Shown here one piece after another: positions 17,800-23,583 of a stretch of DNA of 64,000 nt. Source of the stretch: Lentilactobacillus buchneri (GTDB lineage: Bacteria; Bacillota; Bacilli; Lactobacillales; Lactobacillaceae); NCBI RefSeq assembly GCF_018314255.1, contig NZ_CP073066.1:310001-374000 (forward strand), read 5' to 3'. Each line of letters starts with the position of its first letter. The stretch's first letter is position 1. A program made the translations under genes and the position numbers. The notes below the pieces were generated by a model. The model was not told the DNA's origin and ran no database searches. It saw only the letters and a list, made by a program, of their open reading frames with translations.

Positions 17800-18069
17800 T
17801 TAATGTAAATAGTGTCGTTGATCAATTGAATTCTTCATTTCTGCAATCTCTTTTCTTTTAGATTTTGTGATTCTACCGCAGATCAATCTAATTGGTTCGG
17901 GATAAATTGGGACTCGTTCTTTCCGCTTCTTCATAAAATCCTTGTCGGTCCCAGTTACGACGTAAGTCGGATACTTTATGCTGAGCTTTCGCATAACGTC
18001 GGCACGAGAGACACCAGTTTCTAATATTTGGGAGTCCATTACACCAACTGCTTTCCAAAATTTAGTCAT
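17800..18069 (-). CDS. Small basic phage protein, unknown function
   Basis: An 89-residue very basic protein (KKRKERVPIYPEPIR, KSKRKEIAEMKN) with no family I recognise. Its ATG overlaps the stop of the preceding 52-residue gene as TAATG, and GAGGTGG precedes it. Being in the early operon next to recombination genes it may bind nucleic acid; that is only a guess from charge. Confidence 0.65.
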   Translation of the reverse strand: MTKFWKAVGVMDSQILETGVSRADVMRKLSIKYPTYVVTGTDKDFMKKRKERVPIYPEPIRLICGRITKSKRKEIAEMKNSIDQRHYLH

Positions 18070-18227
18070 TATTCCACCTCGTGATGTAAAATATATTCAG
18101 ATAGTCGTTGCTTTTCTTTATCTAGGACAAAGAAATATGCCAACAAGCTATGATCGTTTTCCACGGGTGTGCGTCCAATAATCATATTCAAACGTTTGAT
18201 ACGGTTCTGTATTGTTAATGTTTTCAT
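18069..18227 (-). CDS. Small phage protein (52 aa), unknown function
   Basis: ATG at 18227 is preceded by CTGGAGGGTCATCAG, a strong ribosome binding site. The product begins MKTLTIQNRIKRLNMIIGR and ends in SEYILHHEVE; it is probably two helices. It is translationally coupled to the next gene through TAATG. Confidence 0.65.
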   Translation of the reverse strand: MKTLTIQNRIKRLNMIIGRTPVENDHSLLAYFFVLDKEKQRLSEYILHHEVE

Positions 18228-18335
18228 TCTGATGACCCTCCAGGTGTTATAATATTAGTAGTTATAGTTGTTAGCTGGCCCACCCATTTGCTGTAGTGGG
18301 CTATTTAGTGCATATAATTAAGGTGGTGAATTCTT

Positions 18336-18548
18336 ATGGATTTTTACAATTGGTTAATGCGCTTTAAAGACGTTAGCTTACCAGTTGGTGATGTAGCAAG
18401 AGAAATAAGATCTGATAGATCGTTTCCTAAGGGAAATTTAGATTGGAAACATTTAAAAGAATATCTTAAGTCAATTGGTTTTTCAGATTCCAAATTAGAA
18501 ATTGTTAAAAACGTCTTCAACTATTATTTAGCGGAGAAAAGTCGCTAA
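18336..18548 (+). CDS. YozE-like SAM-fold protein
   Basis: A 70-residue protein with the pattern of YozE family proteins: MDFYNWLMRFKDVSLPVGDVA at the start and FPKGNLDWKHLKEYLKSIG in the middle, a small four-helix SAM-like fold. AAGGTGG precedes ATG. It is transcribed against the surrounding early genes and overlaps the 3' end of the facing gene by 32 bases. A TATAAT at 18248-18253 and a hairpin (about 18272-18295) lie upstream. Biological role unknown. Confidence 0.8.
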   Translation: MDFYNWLMRFKDVSLPVGDVAREIRSDRSFPKGNLDWKHLKEYLKSIGFSDSKLEIVKNVFNYYLAEKSR

Positions 18549-18711
18549 TTAATAAAATCCAGTAATCATTTGGAAGCTTCATATTTTCTTGGCCATATTT
18601 GCCTCGTATTTCAGTATTGGCATAAAGGCCACCATGGAACAGTTGGGCTTCCTTTCTTTTTCTTAATTCACCTATTAATTCAGATGTCGAATACTTTTGC
18701 AATTTATTCAT
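18517..18711 (-). CDS. Small early phage protein (64 aa), unknown function
   Basis: The product begins NKLQKYSTSELIGELRKRKEAQ, a helical basic segment, followed by FHGGLYANTEIRGKYGQENM. AAAGGAA lies about 9 bases before ATG. I recognise no family. It shares 32 bases with the YozE-like gene on the other strand, tail to tail. Confidence 0.6.
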   Translation of the reverse strand: MNKLQKYSTSELIGELRKRKEAQLFHGGLYANTEIRGKYGQENMKLPNDYWILLISDFSPLNNS

Positions 18712-18733
18712 CGATATGATTCCTTTCTATTTT

Positions 18734-18814
18734 TTAGTGACGCCCAGTTGGTATAAAGTATTCAATGACCAGGGCTGCTAAGAACAATAAAACTAGTACT
18801 TCCAATGATTCCAT
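18734..18814 (-). CDS. Tiny single-span membrane peptide (26 aa)
   Basis: ATG at 18814 follows AAGGAGTG with good spacing. The peptide is a single hydrophobic helix (LEVLVLLFLAALVIEYF) with a short polar end. Such tiny membrane peptides are common among LAB phage early genes and usually go unannotated. Function unknown; the reading is supported by ribosome binding site and operon position only. Confidence 0.55.
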   Translation of the reverse strand: MESLEVLVLLFLAALVIEYFIPTGRH

Positions 18815-18881
18815 TAATCAAATCACTCCTTTTTAATATTTGTAGAATTTTGAATTCAACCCATTAAGGAGGCTAAGTCGT

Positions 18882-19157
18882 ATGATTCATCAAATTGTTG
18901 CTATTCGATTACGAACTTATTCCAAGGGAAAGCAAGCATCACCAGAAAATATTGATTTAATAAAACAGGCCAGTGGGAAAATTGAACTTATTCAAGCCAC
19001 AGCAGCCAATATTATTCGTGGTGATCACTACTTTTACATTCTCGGTAATGGTACCTATGAAATCACTTATGATTACAATCATGACAATGCTTTATATATT
19101 AAAACCAAGAATTCCTCAAATCGTCACGATCGATTATTAGATTTGCCAAGAATTTAA
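18882..19157 (+). CDS. Small plus-strand protein, DUF3892-like
   Basis: A 91-residue protein with AAGGAGG 8 bases before ATG. The start (IHQIVAIRLRT) and the strand-turn-strand pattern ending in YIKTKNSSNRHDRLLDLPRI recall the small DUF3892 family. It runs against the early operon, and its stop lies only 5 bases from the stop of the facing DUF771 gene. A self-expressed moron-type gene is likely; the function is unknown. Confidence 0.65.
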   Translation: MIHQIVAIRLRTYSKGKQASPENIDLIKQASGKIELIQATAANIIRGDHYFYILGNGTYEITYDYNHDNALYIKTKNSSNRHDRLLDLPRI

Positions 19158-19162
19158 TGTTT

Positions 19163-19489
19163 TTACCAATTGAATTCACTCCAATGATCCTCCAGGAACT
19201 GCTGCATTTTGGTAGCTTTAAACAACCAGGGACTACCTTTACTGCCACGATGAACTAAATACCTATCATCCATTAAGGCTTGCATTTCCCGTGAATATTT
19301 TGGATTCTCCAAGAAATTTTCTCTTAACCATTGTGGTGATTTGTTCCCACACCATTTACGAAGATCGTTTAAATTCCAAGTCCGTCCAAAGGTTGATTCC
19401 CGTTTTAACTTTTGGTAATCTTCCTTATTTATCAATTCAAAATTATCAGGAATTTGAATTGATACTTTAGCACTAATGACTTGAGACAT
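19163..19489 (-). CDS. DUF771 phage protein
   Basis: A 108-residue DUF771 protein, frequent in early regions of lactobacillus and lactococcal phages. The strand start (ISAKVSIQIPDNFELI) followed by TWNLNDLRKWCGNKSPQWLRENFL and a basic helical end (SPWLFKATKMQQFLEDHW) suggests DNA binding. AAAGGAAGTG lies before ATG. It is divergent from the 147-residue plus-strand gene, with 57 bases between the two starts. Confidence 0.85.
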   Translation of the reverse strand: MSQVISAKVSIQIPDNFELINKEDYQKLKRESTFGRTWNLNDLRKWCGNKSPQWLRENFLENPKYSREMQALMDDRYLVHRGSKGSPWLFKATKMQQFLEDHWSEFNW

Positions 19490-19506
19490 TTTGTCACTTC
19501 CTTTAG

Positions 19507-19546
19507 TTGTATAATTTATTTATTCCAATTAATCGAGATGATAAAT
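19507..19546 (+). promoter_or_regulatory. Leader shared with the gene at 20469
   Basis: A TATAAT (19511-19516) followed by CAATTAATCGAG just before the start codon is repeated almost base for base at 20431-20468. Together the block of about 37 bases is a likely promoter plus leader used by both plus-strand genes. The minus-strand neighbour starts from the same small gap, so it may be bidirectional. Confidence 0.6.
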
Positions 19547-19987
19547 ATGAATTTAAAACAAGCAGCCCTATTTGAATATAGCTTTGAATATTTCTTGAGT
19601 AAGATTCACAATGCAGAAGCCAAAAAATGTATATGGGAATTTAATGGGCAGTTATTGACCGCTACTTTTCACGACAGTACTCTATTTAGTGGAGATGAAT
19701 TTAGCAAGCAACTTTTCAACGACCGATTGAAAGAAGATGCTCTAAAGCTCAATACTTCTCATGGGGATTCACTTGGTAAATTTCAACGAAATTTTCCGTT
19801 ATTAATTAACACGTTATCAACGTTCGTTGTCGATCTTGATAATTCTCAATATACTTTGACTGATTTTTTTCTGGCTAAAAACGTTTCATTTCTTGGGAAA
19901 AACATAGATAACTTAGATTTTTATCTTTTCCCTAAAGATGCAGATTTTAAGATTGTATCAATCACTTCATCCGAAACTCGGGATTAA
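19547..19987 (+). CDS. Plus-strand phage cargo protein, unknown function
   Basis: The 146-residue product starts MNLKQAALFEYSFEYFLSKI, and I recognise no family. It is soluble, acidic, and without signal peptide or membrane span; the Cys-poor sequence has a strand-rich middle (CIWEFNGQLLTATFHDSTLF). It has its own promoter-like leader and a strong terminator at 20017-20048, so it is an independent transcription unit inside the oppositely oriented early operon. That layout is typical of moron genes such as immunity or anti-phage factors, which is inference. An in-frame ATG at 19538 is an alternative start. Confidence 0.7.
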   Translation: MNLKQAALFEYSFEYFLSKIHNAEAKKCIWEFNGQLLTATFHDSTLFSGDEFSKQLFNDRLKEDALKLNTSHGDSLGKFQRNFPLLINTLSTFVVDLDNSQYTLTDFFLAKNVSFLGKNIDNLDFYLFPKDADFKIVSITSSETRD

Positions 19988-20159
19988 AGTGCTTGATATG
20001 ATTCAGCACATCTCCTAGCTCAGCACTTAGCTGCTGAGCTTTTTTTATTTCTGAAAGAAGAATACTTCCATTCTCCAAGATGAGAGAAATATTTGTGCTT
20101 TTTGCCTGATCTAATAAATCAATTTGTTTTAATTCAAAACTGGTGTTCTTATCGATCAT
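19962..20159 (-). CDS. Small early phage protein (65 aa), uncertain
   Basis: ATG at 20159 has AGGAAG about 7 bases upstream. The product is helical (LKQIDLLDQAKSTNISLIL, then KKAQQLSAELGDVLNHI). Doubt comes from the plus-strand terminator hairpin lying inside it: KKAQQLSAEL is read from the hairpin. The ribosome binding site and the otherwise empty slot in the operon favour a real gene. Confidence 0.45.
   Translation of the reverse strand: MIDKNTSFELKQIDLLDQAKSTNISLILENGSILLSEIKKAQQLSAELGDVLNHIKHFNPEFRMK
20017..20048 (+). terminator. Terminator of the 19547 gene
   Basis: Perfect 9-bp stem AGCTCAGCA / TGCTGAGCT with a 6-base loop followed by seven T on the plus strand. It lies 30 bases after the stop codon at 19987. 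Confidence 0.9.
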
Positions 20160-20198
20160 CTTTCTCACTTCCTTTTGATAAGATCTGACGTGGATTAA

Positions 20199-20399
20199 TT
20201 AATCGTCGTTTTTGTTGTCTTCAATTTCTACATTCTTCACTCCATAAGCGATAAACTTATTAACTACCGCTGTGACAGTTAATCCAGTTTCGTGCTTAAT
20301 GTCCATTAACTGGTTATACAAATCAGTGTTAATGCTAATCAATCGTGATACTCGTGGTTCTGGTGCTTTCTTTTCTAAAACTAAACGTGGTTTTGCCAT
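20199..20399 (-). CDS. Ribbon-helix-helix type small regulator
   Basis: A 66-residue protein with a basic N-terminus and a core (SRLISINTDLYNQLMDIKHETG followed by LTVTAVVNKFIAYGVKNV) that fits the strand-helix-helix layout of Arc/MetJ-type DNA-binding proteins. GAAGGAAG precedes ATG. It lies in the early operon, divergent from the frameshifted plus-strand gene, and could act on the shared leader sequences on either side; this is inference. Confidence 0.7.
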   Translation of the reverse strand: MAKPRLVLEKKAPEPRVSRLISINTDLYNQLMDIKHETGLTVTAVVNKFIAYGVKNVEIEDNKNDD

Positions 20400-20430
20400 T
20401 TTTTATTACTTCCTTCTATTATTTACTGAC

Positions 20431-20468
20431 GTATAATTTAATTAATTCAATTAATCGAGGTGAAAATT
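20431..20468 (+). promoter_or_regulatory. Second copy of the shared leader
   Basis: TATAAT at 20433-20438, then CAATTAATCGAGG directly before the GTG at 20469. The block matches the leader at 19507-19546 at nearly all positions, including distance to the start codon. Confidence 0.6.
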
Positions 20469-20671
20469 GTGACAAGCGATGAATTTTAAACAAGTTTGAC
20501 GACATGTTTGATGATGAAGAGAACATTGAGCGGATACGTGAAGATGCCAAAAATGGCAATCCCAATGACGACTGGACAAACAAAATGTTTAAATTTATTC
20601 AGCAGTATGAGAATGAACGAACTAACAATTTGGTTCGTATAGCTCTGAAAGAATTTTTGATAAAAGATTAA
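20469..20671 (+). pseudogene. Small plus-strand gene broken by a one-base frameshift
   Basis: After the leader, GTG ACA AGC GAT GAA TTT runs into TAA. If one T is added to the run of four T at 20484-20487 the frame continues as MTSDEFLNKFDDMFDDEENI and on through a plausible helical acidic protein of 67 residues to the TAA at 20669-20671. The open part from ATG 20504 (55 aa) has no ribosome binding site of its own. A T-tract deletion or sequencing slip is the simplest reading; programmed slippage is less likely. Confidence 0.65.
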
Positions 20672-20774
20672 ATGCTCTTTTACGCGATTCTTTTGTCATT
20701 GGCACGATTTTTTCCTTATTGCACTCCTTGCTACCACAAATGGCTCGGGGTGTTTTTTCTGCGTCTTGGTTCAC
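20622..20774 (-). CDS. Small cysteine-containing early phage protein (50 aa)
   Basis: GTG at 20774 is preceded by AAAGGAGGTGAATAAA, the best ribosome binding site in this part of the window. The product starts MNQDAEKTPRAICGSKECNK and ends in a basic helix (TKESRKRAFNLLSKILSEL). It overlaps the end of the plus-strand pseudogene and contains the terminator of that gene. No family recognised. Confidence 0.6.
   Translation of the reverse strand: MNQDAEKTPRAICGSKECNKEKIVPMTKESRKRAFNLLSKILSELYEPNC
20721..20758 (+). terminator. Terminator of the broken plus-strand gene
   Basis: CACTCC pairs with GGGGTG (one G-T pair) across a loop and is followed by six T on the plus strand, 50 bases after the stop codon at 20671. 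Confidence 0.6.
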
Positions 20775-20822
20775 TTTATTCACCTCCTTTCAACTATTCA
20801 TTGACGATCACTTGGCTTCTTT

Positions 20823-20936
20823 CTAGAACATATGACCAAGTAAGTAACCAATTGTCATAAATAGAACTCCTATCGCCATATTTAAAATAGGCTGAATATT
20901 ACTATCAAAGTACTGATGCAGTTTGCCTTTTTCCAT
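20823..20936 (-). CDS. Tiny single-span membrane peptide (37 aa)
   Basis: ATG at 20936 has AAAGGAGGTGAG upstream. The peptide has a short polar N-terminus (EKGKLHQYFDSNIQP) and one membrane helix (ILNMAIGVLFMTIGYLLGHMF). It is the first gene after cro in the early transcript. Confidence 0.65.
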   Translation of the reverse strand: MEKGKLHQYFDSNIQPILNMAIGVLFMTIGYLLGHMF

Positions 20937-20952
20937 TTAACTCACCTCCTTT

Positions 20953-21168
20953 CTATGCTGGCTGTGTGTACGTATCTGGAGTAAATAAAAACTTGAGTTC
21001 ATATTCAGGAAAAAAGCTTTCTTGAATTTTTAAAGCTTCACTGAATTTGAATGATGACGTTCCATTAATTTTGTCAGCGATAGTCTGGTAACGAACATTC
21101 AATAGATCTGCCATATCAACTAAAGTTACATTTTTCTTCTTTCGAATTTCTTCTAAATTATTTAACAT
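20953..21168 (-). CDS. cro: Cro-like early repressor
   Basis: A 71-residue helix-turn-helix protein: LEEIRKKKNVTLVDMADLLNVRYQTIADKING contains a lambda-repressor-type HTH at about residues 14-36. Divergent from the CI-like gene with four operator repeats between them, it is the first gene of the lytic transcript and should shut off cI after induction. AAGGAG lies before ATG at 21168. Confidence 0.88.
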   Translation of the reverse strand: MLNNLEEIRKKKNVTLVDMADLLNVRYQTIADKINGTSSFKFSEALKIQESFFPEYELKFLFTPDTYTQPA

Positions 21169-21185
21169 AATATGACTCCTTCCTA

Positions 21186-21323
21186 ATACGAATTTTCGTA
21201 TATTAGTTTAAAAAATAATGGCTCTTCATGAGCACATTTTTATAATATACGAATTTTCGTATTTAGTCAATACCAAAATTCGTATTTCTTTAAATTCGTT
21301 CATTTACATACGATTTTTCGCAT
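21186..21323. promoter_or_regulatory. Four CI/Cro operators with divergent promoters
   Basis: Inverted repeat ATACGAATTTTCGTAT occurs exactly at 21186-21201 and 21247-21262, and in diverged form at 21270-21285 (ATACCAAAATTCGTAT) and 21308-21323 (ATACGATTTTTCGCAT). The cro promoter on the minus strand is TTGACT (21265-21270), 17 bases, TATTAT (21242-21247), with an operator filling the spacer. The cI promoter on the plus strand is TTTACA (21303-21308), 17 bases, TATAAT (21326-21331), also with an operator in the spacer. Confidence 0.9.
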
Positions 21324-21357
21324 GATATAATAAAACATGTTAAAGGAGGAAGTAAGC

Positions 21358-22065
21358 ATGAACAAGGAAGATTATTTAAAAGATTTAATAGAAATAAAAT
21401 CTGGTAACGTTAAAGCTTTTGCCGATTCTATAGGCATGGCTTATACAACTATCCGATCTATTCTGGATCGCGGCATTATGAATGCTAAAATGGAAAATAT
21501 AATAAAAATATGTGATGGATTGGGAATCAAACCAGAAGACATTGTCAAGTTAGAAAGTTCAGTCGTTAGTGATACCAATAAAATAATGCTTCAGCTCCAC
21601 CCTTCACGCCAAGAGAAAGTTTACAATTATGCTAGTGACCAATTAGACGAACAGAATAATGAAAAAATATCTTCAATGTTTGACCACAAGCCAATGATTG
21701 AAATTCCTGCTGGTCGTTCAACTGCTGCCGGTTCCCCTATTAATGGTGAGGATCAAGATACCCAATTAATCCACAAGCTTATTGCTGGTGAGAAGGTCCC
21801 CGCTGGTGCTGATGAATTAGTTACTGTGGATGGTGACTCAATGGAACCATTGCTAAAAAAGGGTAGTCAGGTGTTCATTCACTATCAGCCAGAAGTTGAG
21901 AATGGTGAAATTGCGATCGTCCACATTCGTGATGTTGGTGTTACTTGTAAAAAGTTTTATGTAAATGAGGATAATACCGTTACCTTAAAATCAATTAACA
22001 AGGCATACGATGACATGGTGTTTGATTGTGATGAAGTTAATGTAATCGGTAAAGTGATCTTATGA
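21358..22065 (+). CDS. cI: CI-like repressor with S24/LexA peptidase domain
   Basis: 235 residues from the ATG after AAAGGAGG; an in-frame start at 21337 would put the ribosome binding site inside the gene. Residues 5-60 are the helix-turn-helix (GNVKAFADSIGMAYTTIRSI). A linker leads to the self-cleavage site Ala124-Gly125 in RSTAAGSP. The peptidase domain has nucleophile Ser161 (VDGDSMEP) and the general-base Lys around 198-199 (VTCKKFYV). It keeps the prophage silent and is inactivated by RecA-stimulated autocleavage after DNA damage; the latter is known for the family. Confidence 0.93.
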   Translation: MNKEDYLKDLIEIKSGNVKAFADSIGMAYTTIRSILDRGIMNAKMENIIKICDGLGIKPEDIVKLESSVVSDTNKIMLQLHPSRQEKVYNYASDQLDEQNNEKISSMFDHKPMIEIPAGRSTAAGSPINGEDQDTQLIHKLIAGEKVPAGADELVTVDGDSMEPLLKKGSQVFIHYQPEVENGEIAIVHIRDVGVTCKKFYVNEDNTVTLKSINKAYDDMVFDCDEVNVIGKVIL

Positions 22066-22426
22066 GCTCCCAAATGTGGGGGCTTCATTTAAAGTTTTAA
22101 AAGAACATATGTTTCGACTAACCAGGTGGTTTGCTTAGGTTCGAGTCCTAAATAGTCAATATTTAACCGAAAAAAATAACCAACGTTCTCTGGATAAACG
22201 TTGGCCACAGGAAAGAATCGATCGTGAAGCAGCTAATATGTATTACAAATTTCTAGTAAACATCCACGATAAAATCAGTAGCAATTTTAAAGGACTTGCT
22301 AAACATGATCCTAATAAATGGCGACACTTTATTTCAGTTAACGAAATGCTTGATCAATTGGAAGAATCTGTTGTTGAGATAGAATTTGAATAAGCAAAGT
22401 GAATACTATAAAGGGGAGAATTTTAT
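22066..22426 (+). pseudogene. Intergenic stretch with a decayed open frame
   Basis: After cI there is a weak hairpin (about 22066-22092). A frame then stays open from about 22140 to the TAA at 22391-22393 and reads plausibly (NQRSLDKRWPQERIDREAAN, then MYYKFLVNIHDKISSNFKG). It has no start codon with a ribosome binding site: the first ATG (22238) would give 51 residues without Shine-Dalgarno. It looks like the 3' remnant of a lost gene. Confidence 0.45.
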
Positions 22427-22492
22427 ATGCAAGCATTCGTCAAAATTAAACGAATTTCACATTTTACAAAAAAGCTTTTTTCAAACATGTGA
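22427..22492 (+). CDS. Tiny basic peptide (21 aa), possible leader or remnant
   Basis: ATG at 22427 follows AAGGGGAG with ideal spacing and reads MQAFVKIKRISHFTKKLFSN plus Met before TGA. It is strongly basic and amphipathic. It may be a regulatory leader peptide, a small toxin-like peptide or the first part of a truncated gene; nothing further can be said. Confidence 0.35.
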   Translation: MQAFVKIKRISHFTKKLFSNM

Positions 22493-22562
22493 GAAAATCA
22501 ACATTATGCATTGAACACAACTTTCAATTAATGTACCCTTTAATATATAGGAGGAATTTATT

Positions 22563-23192
22563 GTGAAAAAAATTAATCTCATTTTAGGCTTATCATTACC
22601 ATTTATGTTTTTATCGTCAGCGAATGCTTCTTCACACAAATTAACCGTTAAAATTAACCCTATTAATGATCAAGCTAAAACTATTACTGGTAAGACGACT
22701 AAGGGAACAAAGGTAACACTTTATGAAGGTCGAAAAACTATTGCTAAGAAAAAAAGCAGCGGTAACTTTTCCATAAAAGTTACCAAACCGCTTAATTTTA
22801 AAAACAAATATCACCTTTTAGCAACCAAAAAGGGTTATACATCTAAAAAAATCAACCTTAAAATTATTGTTAAAAGAATCGATTATGATGCTAAGATAAA
22901 ACAGATTACTAACCAAATAAAGGCTATTAAAAATCAAGTAAAGCCATTAAGACAACAAGTGCAAGCCATGGAGCCCTTTATCAATGCTTTAGAGAATGAT
23001 GATCCTACTTCATCAGATTACCAAACTGCTTTGCAGCAAGCTAATGGAAATGCTGAAGCTTATGAAGATCAATATAATAATCTAAAAGCTCAAATAAAGG
23101 CCGATTCTAATCCTTTAGGATTACTCTACTATCAGCGCCAAGCTTATATTTATAAATCAATGCAACAATATAATGGTAAAGTTCAACTCTAG
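22563..23192 (+). CDS. Exported Ig-like/coiled-coil protein, candidate superinfection exclusion
   Basis: A 209-residue secreted protein. It has a signal peptide (MKKINLILGLSLPFMFLSS, cleavage after ANA near residue 22), then a bacterial Ig-like domain at about 28-102 (TITGKTTKGTKVTLYEG, ending KINLKIIVK), then a coiled coil from 105 (KQITNQIKAIKNQVKPLRQQ) and a Tyr/Gln-rich end. There is no lipobox and no sortase motif. AGGAGG lies before the start. Genes between the repressor and integrase of LAB phages often encode exported Sie proteins, which suggests lysogenic expression and blocking of superinfection; inference only. Confidence 0.75.
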   Translation: MKKINLILGLSLPFMFLSSANASSHKLTVKINPINDQAKTITGKTTKGTKVTLYEGRKTIAKKKSSGNFSIKVTKPLNFKNKYHLLATKKGYTSKKINLKIIVKRIDYDAKIKQITNQIKAIKNQVKPLRQQVQAMEPFINALENDDPTSSDYQTALQQANGNAEAYEDQYNNLKAQIKADSNPLGLLYYQRQAYIYKSMQQYNGKVQL

Positions 23193-23277
23193 AATAATGT
23201 GTTTAAAATGTTTCAGATTCACCACATAGAAAGTTCGCTTAAGATATTTAGCAAAAAATGAGAATGTAAAATTTTTG

Positions 23278-23309
23278 AGGTTGATACCTTACGGTATTAA
23301 CCTTTTTTG
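23278..23309 (+). terminator. Terminator of the exported-protein gene
   Basis: AGGTTGATACC pairs with GGTATTAACCT around TTAC, followed by TTTTT on the plus strand. Confidence 0.85.
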
Positions 23310-23389
23310 CATACAAAAACTTTTACAGTTATCTAAATTTTTTATCGAACTAGGTTTTAAATTGCATTAATTACCGAACTTAATGAATG

Positions 23390-23421
23390 TAAAAGAAAAA
23401 GCAAACCCGTAGGGGGTTTGC
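23390..23421 (-). terminator. Original S-layer gene terminator, now displaced by the IS
   Basis: On the minus strand GCAAACCC-CCTAC-GGGTTTGC is followed by TTTTTCTTTT. In the uninterrupted sequence it would lie about 65 bases after the S-layer stop codon; the ISL3 insertion now separates them by about 1.5 kb. Confidence 0.8.
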
Positions 23422-23583
23422 CCAAAAATACCAATAACGGTTCTACAATATCTGTTGTTGGTAATAGATTTTTATCTATTACTGATGACAGATTTTTTGT
23501 TTATCATTAGAATAAAAAAGCGGACATCTCCCGTCCGTTAACTTGCTCCCACCACAGAATTAAGTCAAGAAAGGAAATGCCCT

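Noticed and set aside
20672..20860. Plus-strand frame of 62 codons after the broken gene
   Set aside because: It starts at the stop of the previous frame, contains a terminator hairpin and has no ribosome binding site.
22125..22155. tRNA-like T-arm (TTAGG, TTCGAGT, CCTAA)
   Set aside because: No acceptor, D or anticodon arms can be built around it, so it is not a tRNA gene; a remnant of an attachment site cannot be shown.
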